Shown one piece after another: positions 56,653 to 64,000 of a stretch of 64,000 nt of DNA. The translations under genes were made by a program, and so were the position numbers. Below the pieces are notes generated by a model that saw only the letters and a list, made by a program, of their open reading frames with translations, did not search any database and had not been told where the DNA came from. Numbering within the stretch: position 1 is the first letter of the stretch; each line of letters opens with the position of its first letter. The DNA comes from Burkholderia cepacia ATCC 25416 (GTDB lineage Bacteria; Pseudomonadota; Gammaproteobacteria; Burkholderiales; Burkholderiaceae). Location: the NCBI RefSeq assembly GCF_001411495.1, contig NZ_CP012982.1, positions 744,001 to 808,000 of the forward strand. The letters are read 5' to 3'.

Positions 56653-57936
56653 ATGAACTCCACGCTTGACGGCATCGCCGCGGTCCAGGACCGCCCACCC
56701 CGTTCCGCCACGCCCCTGCGCGCCGGCCTGCTCGGCATCGCCGCCGGACTGTTCGCGCTGTGGATCACGCGCGGCCAGCCGACTTTCGATGCGGCCACGC
56801 GCGCGGTCATCGCCAGCCTCGCGATCATCGGCACGATCGCGCTGCACGAAATCTTCATCTCGCGCGTCTACCTGCGCCCGAGCGCGGGCCTGTCGCGGCA
56901 GGCCGTCCGCCCGCTCGGCATCGCGCGCGTCGCGACGCGGCTCGGCGCGCTGGCGTCGATCTATGCGGGCATCGGCGCGATCTACTGGCTGCTGCCCGAA
57001 TACCACGGCGCGTTCTACCGGCCGTTCTGGTCGCTGCTGCGCTCGCTCGCGCCGTACGTGATCGTCGCCGCGCCGTTCTACTTCGCGTGGATGGATCGCC
57101 ACCAGCGCGAGACCGACGACGCGTACCTGCTGTGGGGCCGCTTCCTGTTCCGCCGCGAGCAGCCCGCGAGCTGGAAGCCGGTGCGCGAAATGCTGGCCGG
57201 CTGGGGCGTGAAGGCGTTCTTCCTGCCGCTGATGACCGTCTACCTGTCGAAGGACGCCGATCACCTGACCGCGTCGCTCGCGAACGCGATGCACGCGCCG
57301 GCGACGATCGCGACCTTCATGTTCATGTACGACCTGTCGTTCACGATGGACCTGATGTTCGGCACCGTCGGCTACCTGTGCACGTTCCGCATTCTCGACA
57401 GCCACGTGCGCACCGTCGAGCCGACGACGCTCGGCTGGGTAGCCGCGCTGATGTGCTACCAGCCGTTCTGGTCGCTGTTCTCGAACAACTACATCCGCTA
57501 CGAAGGCACGTTGTTCTGGGACAACTGGCTGCTGTCGGCCCCGACGCTGCGCGTGATCTGGGGCACGGTGATCATCCTGCTGCTGCTGACCTACGCGCTG
57601 TGCACGATCTCGTTCGGGTTGCGTTTCTCGAACCTCACCAACCGCGGGATCATCACGTCGGGCCCGTACCGCTTCACGAAGCATCCGGCGTACATCACGA
57701 AGAACCTGTCGTACTGGATGGTGTCGGTGCCGTTCGTCGAGCCGCTCGGCTGGCAGGTCGGGCTCATGCACTGCGCGGGGCTCGTCGCGGTCAACCTGAT
57801 CTACTACACGCGGGCGAAGACCGAGGAACGGCACCTGATGCGCGACCCCGACTATCGCGCGTATGCCGAATGGATCGCGCAGCACGGGTTGTTCGCGCGG
57901 ATGAGGCAGGCGTTCGGGCAGCGCGCGCCGGCCTGA
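56653..57936 (+). CDS. Isoprenylcysteine carboxyl methyltransferase-like membrane protein
   Basis: A protein of 427 residues with about ten membrane segments. The C-terminus has the ICMT/phospholipid N-methyltransferase pattern: GIITSGPYRFTKHPAYITKN, then YYTRAKTEERHLMRDPDYRA. This is the SAM-binding R-H-P-x-Y plus E-E signature. The N-terminal half is an extra membrane domain. Start 56653 follows GAGGATC. Substrate unknown; bacteria lack prenylated CaaX proteins, so a lipid or small-molecule substrate is likely. Confidence 0.87.
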   Translation: MNSTLDGIAAVQDRPPRSATPLRAGLLGIAAGLFALWITRGQPTFDAATRAVIASLAIIGTIALHEIFISRVYLRPSAGLSRQAVRPLGIARVATRLGALASIYAGIGAIYWLLPEYHGAFYRPFWSLLRSLAPYVIVAAPFYFAWMDRHQRETDDAYLLWGRFLFRREQPASWKPVREMLAGWGVKAFFLPLMTVYLSKDADHLTASLANAMHAPATIATFMFMYDLSFTMDLMFGTVGYLCTFRILDSHVRTVEPTTLGWVAALMCYQPFWSLFSNNYIRYEGTLFWDNWLLSAPTLRVIWGTVIILLLLTYALCTISFGLRFSNLTNRGIITSGPYRFTKHPAYITKNLSYWMVSVPFVEPLGWQVGLMHCAGLVAVNLIYYTRAKTEERHLMRDPDYRAYAEWIAQHGLFARMRQAFGQRAPA

Positions 57937-58053
57937 CACGGCGGCACAAGGCGGGGCCTGCTGGCCCGCCCACGGTTGACGGCACCGGCCGCGCGCCCGC
58001 GACTCCGCCGGAGCGCCGCGCCGCCGGAAATCGCCGTGCTTCGCCGCGCGCGC

Positions 58054-59286
58054 TCAGTCGAAACCGACGCCACGAGCGCGCCCGTCATGCAGATGGCCGG
58101 TCGCACGCGTCAGCCTCCTGATCGAGACGAAGCTCGCGAAGCCCATGCCGAAGCAGCAAGCCGCCAGCGGCCACGCGGTAGCCCCGTCGAACACCAACGT
58201 CGCAAGCGTGCCCACGCCGGTGACGATCACGCTCTGCACCGCGTAATAAAGCGCCACTGCCTTGCCGGCGACATCGCCGAAATCGCGCAGCGCACCGTTT
58301 GCCGTCACCGCCGACATCAGCACGATGCCGACCGCAACCAGCCACATCGGCATCACGAACGTCGCAAACGACGGCTTCGTCAGGATCGTGCCGAGCGCCA
58401 GCACGATCGCGCCCGCCATCATCGCGACCGCGCCTCGCGCCACGCAGCCCGCCTCGCCCCACTTCGACACGAATCTCCCGGCGAAGCGCGAGACGACGAC
58501 CATGACGATCGCGACAGTCGCAAAGGCCACGCTGAACGACACGCGCGAGTAACCGGCCACACCGACCAGCACGCGCGGCGCGGTCGAGAAGAACACGAAG
58601 AACGCGCCCATCGAGGCCGCAAACGCGAGCGTGTGAACCCGGAACGGCCGGCTGCCGAGAATCGATGCGACGGACGGCCCCTGCCGGTTTGCCGCCCGCG
58701 GACGCGTTTCGTGCCAGCGCGGCCACGCGCGCCCGCATGCCAGCAGCCCCAGCAGGCCGAGCATCGCGAAGATCGCGCGCCATCCGCAGGCCGTCGCGAT
58801 GGCCGCGCCCAGCAGCGGGCCCAACGCCGGCACGAACGCGAGCATCGCGCCGAACTGGCTGTAGATGATGCGGCCTTCGGGGCGGTCGGCATAGACATCG
58901 CGAACGGTCGCGAACGTGGCGACGAGCGCCGCCGACGCGCCCAACGCCTGCAGCACGCGCAACACGACGAACGGGACGCCGCCGGTGGTGACCGCAAGCG
59001 CCAGGGAAGCTACCGCAAAACACAGCGCGCCGCCCAGCATCACCGGCCGTCTGCCGATGCGATCCGACAACGGGCCGAAGATCATCTGGCCCAGGCCGAG
59101 GACGACCATGTAGACGCTCAGCGTCAACTGGACGACGGCCGGCGACGTGCCGAGCGCGGACGGCATGTCCGGGATCACCGGCAGGTACACGTCCATCGCC
59201 AGCGAAGCGAGGAGATCGAAAGGGGCCATCAGCAGGAGCGCCGACGGCAACGAATGGGCCCACACGGGCGTGGATTGTTCAGGCAT
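58054..59286 (-). CDS. CmlA/FloR-family chloramphenicol/florfenicol efflux MFS transporter
   Basis: A protein of 410 residues with 12 membrane segments. MAPFDLLASLAMDVYLPVIP, VVQLTLSVYMVVLGLGQMIF, FGPLSDRIGRRPVMLGGALC and LRVLQALGASAALVATFATV closely follow the CmlA/FloR wording (DHA1, Bcr group). FFVFFSTAPRVLVG also fits. It is preceded by a nine-codon leader peptide and paired hairpins, the same architecture that controls cmlA by ribosome stalling. Chromosomal and not flanked by mobile elements, so probably intrinsic; the real substrate range is untested. Confidence 0.88.
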   Translation of the reverse strand: MPEQSTPVWAHSLPSALLLMAPFDLLASLAMDVYLPVIPDMPSALGTSPAVVQLTLSVYMVVLGLGQMIFGPLSDRIGRRPVMLGGALCFAVASLALAVTTGGVPFVVLRVLQALGASAALVATFATVRDVYADRPEGRIIYSQFGAMLAFVPALGPLLGAAIATACGWRAIFAMLGLLGLLACGRAWPRWHETRPRAANRQGPSVASILGSRPFRVHTLAFAASMGAFFVFFSTAPRVLVGVAGYSRVSFSVAFATVAIVMVVVSRFAGRFVSKWGEAGCVARGAVAMMAGAIVLALGTILTKPSFATFVMPMWLVAVGIVLMSAVTANGALRDFGDVAGKAVALYYAVQSVIVTGVGTLATLVFDGATAWPLAACCFGMGFASFVSIRRLTRATGHLHDGRARGVGFD

Positions 59287-59317
59287 GACAAGGCATCCGC
59301 TCAGAAAGGGAAATCTG

Positions 59318-59390
59318 GCGGCGATCTGCCTGGTCAGCGATGGACAACGGGAGATCGCCGCAACGACCGGTTAACGAAGGTCGTTGCGGC
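59318..59390 (-). promoter_or_regulatory. Competing hairpins in the efflux-gene leader (attenuator)
   Basis: Stem A pairs 59379-59390 with 59357-59368 (12 perfect pairs, arm GCCGCAACGACC). Stem B pairs 59352-59361 with 59318-59327 (10 perfect pairs, arm AGATCGCCGC). They share 59357-59361 and cannot form together. Stem A begins directly after the leader-peptide stop. This is the logic of translation or transcription attenuation; the ribosome-binding site of the efflux gene itself is not inside either stem. Confidence 0.65.
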
Positions 59391-59420
59391 TCAGCGATCC
59401 GTGGACGGGCCAGCTCCCAT
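59391..59420 (-). CDS. Leader peptide of the CmlA-like efflux gene
   Basis: ATG GGA GCT GGC CCG TCC ACG GAT CGC TGA encodes MGAGPSTDR. AAGGA lies eight bases upstream, a good ribosome site. Leader peptides of nine residues control inducible cmlA genes. Sequence differs from those I recall, so stalling by chloramphenicol is inferred from position and length. Confidence 0.6.
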   Translation of the reverse strand: MGAGPSTDR

Positions 59421-59781
59421 GGAGGAATCCTTGCGTGGTGCGTTTTGCGTTGACCGTGCAGTGTAGTCGGTTCGCCAGGCCGGCACCAGCCGGGCGCGCG
59501 GTGCACGGCAGCGACTGTCCGGCCCGCCCGCCACTCAAGCCACGACACGCGCCCATGCGGCCAATTGTCGCGAAACGATGCGATTCTCCGCGTTTCGTCG
59601 CTTTTCTCCACCGATACGATTGCCCGCTCCCGGCGCCTCGCGTATGGTGCTGGCCGTCCGCGCCCGATCGGTCGCCCGGACACCCGACCGTCGTCGCGCA
59701 CGACGGCCGCGCGGGCCGTGCCCGCCGTCACCGTCTCCGCGGCACCGCCCTTCGGCGCCGCGCATTCATGAGGAGAGAGAC

Positions 59782-59868
59782 GTGATTCACAAAGTCCTGA
59801 TCCTGTTCGCACTCTGCATCGCGGGCCTCGCCGCGATCGCCGCCGGTTTCCAGCACATCCCCAGCTGA
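59782..59868 (+). CDS. Small single-helix membrane protein (28 aa)
   Basis: GTG start at 59782 with AGGAG six bases upstream. The product, IHKVLILFALCIAGLAAIAA followed by GFQHIPS, is one hydrophobic helix with a short polar tail. No family recognised. The strong ribosome site and clean hydrophobic pattern support it being real. Confidence 0.6.
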   Translation: MIHKVLILFALCIAGLAAIAAGFQHIPS

Positions 59869-59973
59869 TTCGCGGCCCCGGCTCGCTTCGCCGAGCCCGG
59901 GGGCCGCACCCATTCCTCTCCCCTCTTGCGATGAACCACTTTCTCGGACCGCCCGGGACGGGCGCCTTTTGCC

Positions 59974-60651
59974 ATGCGCATCGACGTACAGCATTCCCAG
60001 CACGACATCGACGATGAACTCGACTCGCTCTACGCACGCCTGCACCAGCCGGGCCATCGCCTGCACGGCCTGCCGGCCGTCGCGCTCGGCCGCTCCGGCC
60101 TGATCGTCCGCCACCGCGAGGCCGACGGCGAATACTTCCTGTACGTCGAGGATCCGGCCGCGCGCCAGCTCGCCGGCTATACGGTGTTCAACCGCCTGCC
60201 CGAAATCCCGCGTCGCGCCGACCGCTACCTGCGCGCGCCGCACACGCGGCTGCGCGGATCCGCGCAACGCAAGGGCCTCGCGACGACGCTGTATCGCTGG
60301 GGACTCGACGCCGGCCTGTGCCTGATCAGCGGTGCACGTCAGTCGATCGGCGCGGCGCAGCTGTGGACCGCGCTGGCCCATGACTATCGACACGGCTTCG
60401 TCGACATCGAAGGCCGCGCGCTGCGCTATCTCGGCGAAGCCGTTGCCGACGACGTGCACGGCGCGCTGCATACGCGTCGTCTGCTGCTCGGCAACGGGTG
60501 GGAAATCGGCGCATTCGCGCGCGCGGCCGGGATGGCCGACGTCGTTGCCGCAGAATGTCGCCACCCGGGATTTCCGCGGGAAAGGCGCGAACCGCACCGC
60601 TTGCACGGGAGCGCCCAAGCGCGTCACTCCACCCGTGCGCCGATGCGATAA
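59974..60651 (+). CDS. Hypothetical protein, possibly acyltransferase-like
   Basis: A protein of 225 residues. RLHGLPAVALGRSGLIVRHR, GEYFLYVEDPAARQLAGYTV and RGKGLATTLYRW-like (here QRKGLATTLYRWGLDAGLCL) recall a GNAT-type acetyl-CoA fold with an R/Q-x-x-G-x-A loop. SGARQSIGAAQLWTALAHDY is a good helix-turn. The C-terminal 40 residues are basic and poorly ordered. GNAT membership is a cautious guess. Confidence 0.7.
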   Translation: MRIDVQHSQHDIDDELDSLYARLHQPGHRLHGLPAVALGRSGLIVRHREADGEYFLYVEDPAARQLAGYTVFNRLPEIPRRADRYLRAPHTRLRGSAQRKGLATTLYRWGLDAGLCLISGARQSIGAAQLWTALAHDYRHGFVDIEGRALRYLGEAVADDVHGALHTRRLLLGNGWEIGAFARAAGMADVVAAECRHPGFPRERREPHRLHGSAQARHSTRAPMR

Positions 60652-60705
60652 TCCGTCGGGCCGGCGCGCCCCCCTCGCGCAAACCACTCAACGACACGCT
60701 CCTCG

Positions 60706-61278
60706 ATGGCTACCGAACTCCAATCCGATTCCGAGCGCCGCATCGACCTCGTCGCGTTATGCGGCAGCCTGCGTGCGCAGTCGTATAACGCGGCGCTGCT
60801 GGATGCGGCGGCACGCGTCGCGCCGCCCGGGACGCACATCACGCGCTTCGATCGCCTCGGCGAACTTCCGCTGTTCAACCCCGACGCAGAATATCCGTCG
60901 CCCGCCGCAGTGCGCGACCTGATCGATCGCCTGAACGCCGCCGACGGCGTGCTGATCGCGAGCCCGGAATACGCGCACGGCGTGACCGGCGTGATGAAGA
61001 ACGCGCTCGACTGGGTCGTGGGATGCGAAGCGTTCGTGTACAAGCCGGTCGCGGTGCTGAACGCATCGCCGCGCGCGACGCATGCGGACGCGGCGCTGCG
61101 GGAAACGCTGTCGGTGATGTCGGCGCACATCGTCGAGCGCGCGTCGATCACGCTCCCGATCCTCGGCAGCCAGCTCGACGCGGCAGGCATCGCCGCGCAT
61201 CCGCCGTTCGCGGCGGCGCTGGTCGAGGCGTTGCACGCGTTCGGCGCGGAGATTGCCGAAGGCACGCCAGCACGCTGA
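60706..61278 (+). CDS. NADPH-dependent FMN reductase
   Basis: A protein of 190 residues of flavodoxin-like fold. FMN phosphate loop ALCGSLRAQSYNAALLDAAA and the flavin-contact motif SPEYAHGVTGVMKNALDWVV are diagnostic of the YieF/chromate-reductase group. It reduces quinones, chromate or azo compounds or supplies FMNH2. It follows the previous gene by 54 bp on the same strand. Confidence 0.94.
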   Translation: MATELQSDSERRIDLVALCGSLRAQSYNAALLDAAARVAPPGTHITRFDRLGELPLFNPDAEYPSPAAVRDLIDRLNAADGVLIASPEYAHGVTGVMKNALDWVVGCEAFVYKPVAVLNASPRATHADAALRETLSVMSAHIVERASITLPILGSQLDAAGIAAHPPFAAALVEALHAFGAEIAEGTPAR

Positions 61279-61357
61279 CGTTGCGCAACATAAAGTCCAT
61301 CGCAGTCCGGATTAATCGGACGCCGCGCCCATCGACGGGCGCAGCGTCCGGCACGGA

Positions 61358-61675
61358 TCATCGTCCGCGATAGATCGGTCTATCGGCCGCCATCGAACCC
61401 GATTCGCTCGCGGCCGGTGCCGCCATTCCGTATCCGCTGGTATCGGCCGCCGACGTGCCGGTCGAACCGACCTTCTTCAACGCCTCCGCCAGCCGCGCCG
61501 GATAGTACGGGTCTTCGCCGTTCTGGCGGTAGCCGGCCGCACGCAGGGCGGCCAGTTCGGCCTTCACCTCCGCGCGCGTCACGGTGGACTGCGGCGCGGC
61601 CCACGCGGAAACGGAAATAGAAGCGGAAGCGGTCGCGGCAACCGTCGCGAGAACATACAGAGCAAGCTTGTTCAT
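61358..61675 (-). CDS. DUF4148-like secreted protein (copy 3)
   Basis: A protein of 105 residues. Signal peptide ends in ASISVSAWAAP. VTRAEVKAELAALRAAGYRQ and EDPYYPARLAEALKKVG correspond to the DUF4148 core of copies 1 and 2, though diverged. A Ser/Ala-rich tail follows. AGGAGAG precedes the ATG at 61675. Convergent with the FMN reductase. Confidence 0.82.
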   Translation of the reverse strand: MNKLALYVLATVAATASASISVSAWAAPQSTVTRAEVKAELAALRAAGYRQNGEDPYYPARLAEALKKVGSTGTSAADTSGYGMAAPAASESGSMAADRPIYRGR

Positions 61676-61913
61676 CTGATCTCTCCTGAGCATCGACGAT
61701 GTTGTCGACGGAGAGTGAGTCGCGCCGCGTGCGCAAAGATGACACTCGCCGAAGAAGAAATCCGGCGTCGCGTCACGGTGCAGGTGCCACGCGGCACGCC
61801 GGCAGGAACGGCGTGTTGAACGAAAACCCGATCGGCTGTCAGATTCCACCGGCTCGCGCGACTACCGGCACGTGGCCCGGCGCCACCCTCCGTTTTCGTT
61901 CAAAGGGTCCGAC

Positions 61914-62417
61914 ATGAAAACCAGAATCTGGATACTGATCGCGTCGCATCTCGCGACGGGCCTCGCGGCGTTCGCCGCGGGCATCTACGTCCTGCCGATC
62001 CTCACGGCGACGGAAGGCGCAAGCGCCGTCGAACTGCAAGTGGCCGCGGAAAACGCGCGCCATACCGGCCGCTTCGAACGCAACCTGCCGGGCAGCGACG
62101 CGCTGCACTGGGCGGACGGCAAGCTGACCGTCACCGATTCGTCGATCGCGTTCGAGGGCGACATCGCACCGGGCCCCGACTACAAGCTCTATCTCGTGCC
62201 GGCCTTCGTCGATACGCGAGCGTCGTTCCTCGCGATCAAGGCGCGCGCCGTACGCGTGGGCGACCTGAAGACATTCGGCAATTTCGTCGTGGCGCTTCCC
62301 GACGACGTGAATCCCGCGCAATACACGTCGGTCGTGATCTGGTGCGAACGCTTCTCGAAATTCATCAGCGCGGCCCGCTATCAAAGCGCGCCGGCGTCGG
62401 GCCTGACGTCGATGTGA
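61914..62417 (+). CDS. DM13-domain membrane-anchored protein
   Basis: A protein of 167 residues. N-terminal membrane helix or uncleaved signal (IWILIASHLATGLAAFAAGI). The rest is a DM13 domain: DALHWADGKLTVTDSSIAFE, GPDYKLYLVPAFVDT, YTSVVIWCERFSKFISAARY with its conserved Cys. DM13 proteins are thought to carry electrons or a cofactor at the membrane; the exact role is open. Confidence 0.9.
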   Translation: MKTRIWILIASHLATGLAAFAAGIYVLPILTATEGASAVELQVAAENARHTGRFERNLPGSDALHWADGKLTVTDSSIAFEGDIAPGPDYKLYLVPAFVDTRASFLAIKARAVRVGDLKTFGNFVVALPDDVNPAQYTSVVIWCERFSKFISAARYQSAPASGLTSM

Positions 62418-62451
62418 CCGGCACGCGGCGGCGACGGTGCGCGCTGGCGCG

Positions 62452-63075
62452 CTACCGGGTCTTGGCGCGCGCGCCCTTCTTCACCGCCTTCGCGCGCGGG
62501 GCTTCCTTCTCGGGCTGCGCGGCGCCGCCGGCGAGATCCTCGAGCCATGCGAGCGCATCGACGTACGACAGGAACTGCTGCAGATATTCCGGCGACAGCT
62601 CGCGCATCGTCGCGAGCGACCGGTGCACGAGGCTGTTCGAATTGAGCGGCCCCGCGTTGCGCGGTACCTGGTCGAGCGACTGGCGGTACTGCTGTTCGGT
62701 GCGGACCTTCGACCACATCGTGCGGAAGTAGTCGACCAGCTCCGGATCGAGCCCGCGCCGGTCGGCCTGCGCATCGCGGCCGAGCCGTTCGACGAGCGCC
62801 GCCAGCGACGGGCCGCGTCCGGCCGCTCCATCGGCGGCTTGCGCGGTGTCGCCCGCGGCAGCCTTCGCTTCGTCGGCCCGCGCGACGACCGCCGCGAAGC
62901 CTTCGATCAGCGCGGCGAGCCGCGCGTCGAGCAGCCCGCGCGCGTTGCCTTCGAGCGCAGCCGCACGCCGCTCGAGCGCGTCGATCCGGAGAAAGCGCAC
63001 GGGGTCGAGCCGGTCGGCGCCCTGCTCGCGCCATGCGTCGAGTGTCGCGCGAACATGCGTCGCGTCGTCGGTCAC
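62452..63075 (-). CDS. DUF3348 protein
   Basis: A protein of 207 residues, largely helical. VDYFRTMWSKVRTEQQYRQS with LDQVPRNAGPLNSNSLVHRS and ELSPEYLQQFLSYVDALAWL are the DUF3348 blocks. Lys-rich tail. Its start overlaps the stop of the OmpA/MotB-like gene by four bases. Third gene of the DUF802-OmpA-DUF3348 operon found across Betaproteobacteria; function unknown. Confidence 0.92.
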   Translation of the reverse strand: MTDDATHVRATLDAWREQGADRLDPVRFLRIDALERRAAALEGNARGLLDARLAALIEGFAAVVARADEAKAAAGDTAQAADGAAGRGPSLAALVERLGRDAQADRRGLDPELVDYFRTMWSKVRTEQQYRQSLDQVPRNAGPLNSNSLVHRSLATMRELSPEYLQQFLSYVDALAWLEDLAGGAAQPEKEAPRAKAVKKGARAKTR

Positions 63076-63716
63076 TTCGCGTTCCCTCCGTTCGATGCCG
63101 ACTTGCGCGGCACCGGCGCGATCTCCACGCGACGGTTCTTCGCGCGGCCTTCATCGTCCGCATTCGAGCTGACCGGCTGTTCCGAGCCGAACGCGGCCGC
63201 GAACACCGACGACGCCGGCACGCCGGCGTCGATCATCGCGCGCGTGACCGTCAACGCGCGCTTGGCCGACAGTTCCCAGTTGTCCGCGAACTGGCGGTTG
63301 CCGGCATGCACCTGCTGGTCGTCGGCGAAGCCGCTGATCATCAGGATCTCGTCGCGTGTCTTCAGGTAGGCGGCGAGCGGTGCGGCCAGCGTCTTCAGCA
63401 GGTCGCGGCCGGCGGGCTGCAACTGGTCGGAGTTCAGCGCGAACAACACGTTGCCGCTGATGCCGATGCGTCCGTTCACGAGCGTCACGCGGCCGGCCGC
63501 GAGCGGCCCGGCGAGCGCCTGCTCGAGCGACTTGCGCTGCTGCGCTTCCTGCTGGCGCGCGCGCACGGCTTCCTCGAGCTTCGACGTGAGCTGCAACTGC
63601 ATGCCGATCACGCCGACGAGGATCAGCACGAACGCGCCGAGCAGCACCGACATCAGGTCGGCGAACGCGGGCCACACCGGCGCGGAGGACGCGCCGCCGT
63701 CGATTTCGTCGTGCAT
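63072..63716 (-). CDS. MotB/OmpA-family protein of the DUF802 operon
   Basis: A protein of 214 residues. A short cytoplasmic start is followed by PVWPAFADLMSVLLGAFVLI, a MotB/ZorB/ExbD-like membrane helix with an Asp (FADLM) that could carry protons. A coiled coil leads to an OmpA-like peptidoglycan-binding domain (ILMISGFADDQQ, NWELSAKRALTVTRAMIDAG, AKNRRVEI). It is probably the stator-like partner of the DUF802 protein. Confidence 0.92.
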   Translation of the reverse strand: MHDEIDGGASSAPVWPAFADLMSVLLGAFVLILVGVIGMQLQLTSKLEEAVRARQQEAQQRKSLEQALAGPLAAGRVTLVNGRIGISGNVLFALNSDQLQPAGRDLLKTLAAPLAAYLKTRDEILMISGFADDQQVHAGNRQFADNWELSAKRALTVTRAMIDAGVPASSVFAAAFGSEQPVSSNADDEGRAKNRRVEIAPVPRKSASNGGNAK

Positions 63717-63719
63717 GCG

Positions 63720-64000
63720 TTACGCTCCGACGGACGCCCGCCGGCCGGCGAGCTGCTGCAGGTCTTCGACGATCTGCTTCTGCGACATCATGCTCAGGTC
63801 GATCACCTCTCGCGCCTGCGCGACGTAGTACTCGAGCTGCTCGTCGCTGCGCGCGAGCGACTTCTCGAGCGCGGCCTCGATGCGTTGCAGGTGGGTCAGC
63901 AGCTTGTCGTTCGACTCGCCGAACACCTGCACGGCCATCCCGAACGCATCGCCGAGGCTCGCGACTTCGACCGCGCCCGCCGTGACTTGCGCGGCCACCG
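63720..64000 (-). CDS. DUF802-domain protein, C-terminal part (truncated by window edge)
   Basis: About 93 C-terminal residues are visible; the frame stays open to the window end, so the start lies beyond. The segment is a long amphipathic helix (DKLLTHLQRIEAALEKSLAR, SMMSQKQIVEDLQQL), as at the end of DUF802 proteins, whose N-terminal part is a MotA/ExbB-like membrane domain. The stop is three bases before the MotB/OmpA-like start. Confidence 0.85.
   Translation of the reverse strand, partial: VAAQVTAGAVEVASLGDAFGMAVQVFGESNDKLLTHLQRIEAALEKSLARSDEQLEYYVAQAREVIDLSMMSQKQIVEDLQQLAGRRASVGA

Overview
The window is GC-rich, with codon use and gene content typical of a Burkholderia species, most likely the Burkholderia cepacia complex. 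Pointers are DUF4148 paralogues, the DUF802/OmpA/DUF3348 trio, a Gram-negative porin, a remnant of a BambL-type fucose lectin and a Burkholderia-type collagen-like lipoprotein. The accessory metabolism and many paired LysR/TetR-target units suggest a secondary chromosome; that is inference. All coordinates and family calls come from reading the sequence and translations, with no database search.

Left part (1-6.7 kb): a truncated ORF, a SUKH-like gene, then the RNA-repair regulator rtcR, divergent from a sigma-54 promoter at 2881-2896. That promoter drives a non-coding stretch with tRNA-like RNAs (about 2907-3201), then a slipin-family gene, the RNA ligase rtcB and an RlaP-type nucleotidyltransferase, ended by a strong hairpin at 6699-6731. 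One tRNA-like element folds into a full cloverleaf, but a GCAA tetraloop replaces the anticodon loop and no CCA follows it. This is the most unusual system in the window.

6.9-16 kb: two secreted proteins, an O-methyltransferase, metY, a ZIP-family metal transporter behind a MerR-type promoter, small secreted or DUF4148 proteins and a porin. 16-24.4 kb: a heavy-metal efflux operon czcCBA-RS on the minus strand with an inverted-repeat operator in front. Direct repeats resembling half of this operator also precede the porin and a DUF4148 gene.

24.6-27.5 kb: a lower-GC four-gene operon with two PAAR-like proteins, an M35-type metalloprotease (probable type VI secretion effector) and a secreted partner that shares a C-terminal domain with one PAAR protein. 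28-32.2 kb: a TonB receptor, a PnuC-family transporter and an APH-fold kinase, which look like one uptake-and-phosphorylation unit. 32.7-37 kb: DUF2970, a PNPOx-FNR-ferredoxin fusion with a microsatellite-encoded linker, and a GST divergent from a LysR gene.

37.2-48.5 kb: a catabolic cluster for a guanidino/amino compound: an AruI-like decarboxylase, an aldehyde dehydrogenase, a polyamine-type ABC importer, a polar amino-acid ABC importer and a GcvA-like LysR regulator. 48.5-49.3 kb holds the decayed lectin gene. 49.3-53.5 kb: TetR divergent from an SDR/Baeyer-Villiger monooxygenase/hydrolase operon.

53.6-64 kb: a carboxymuconolactone decarboxylase-like protein; a collagen-like lipoprotein with about 69 uninterrupted Gly-Thr-Ser triplets; an ICMT-like membrane protein; a CmlA/FloR-family efflux gene with a nine-codon leader peptide and competing hairpins; small genes; a flavin reductase; a DM13 protein; and the DUF3348-OmpA/MotB-DUF802 operon, which runs off the right edge.
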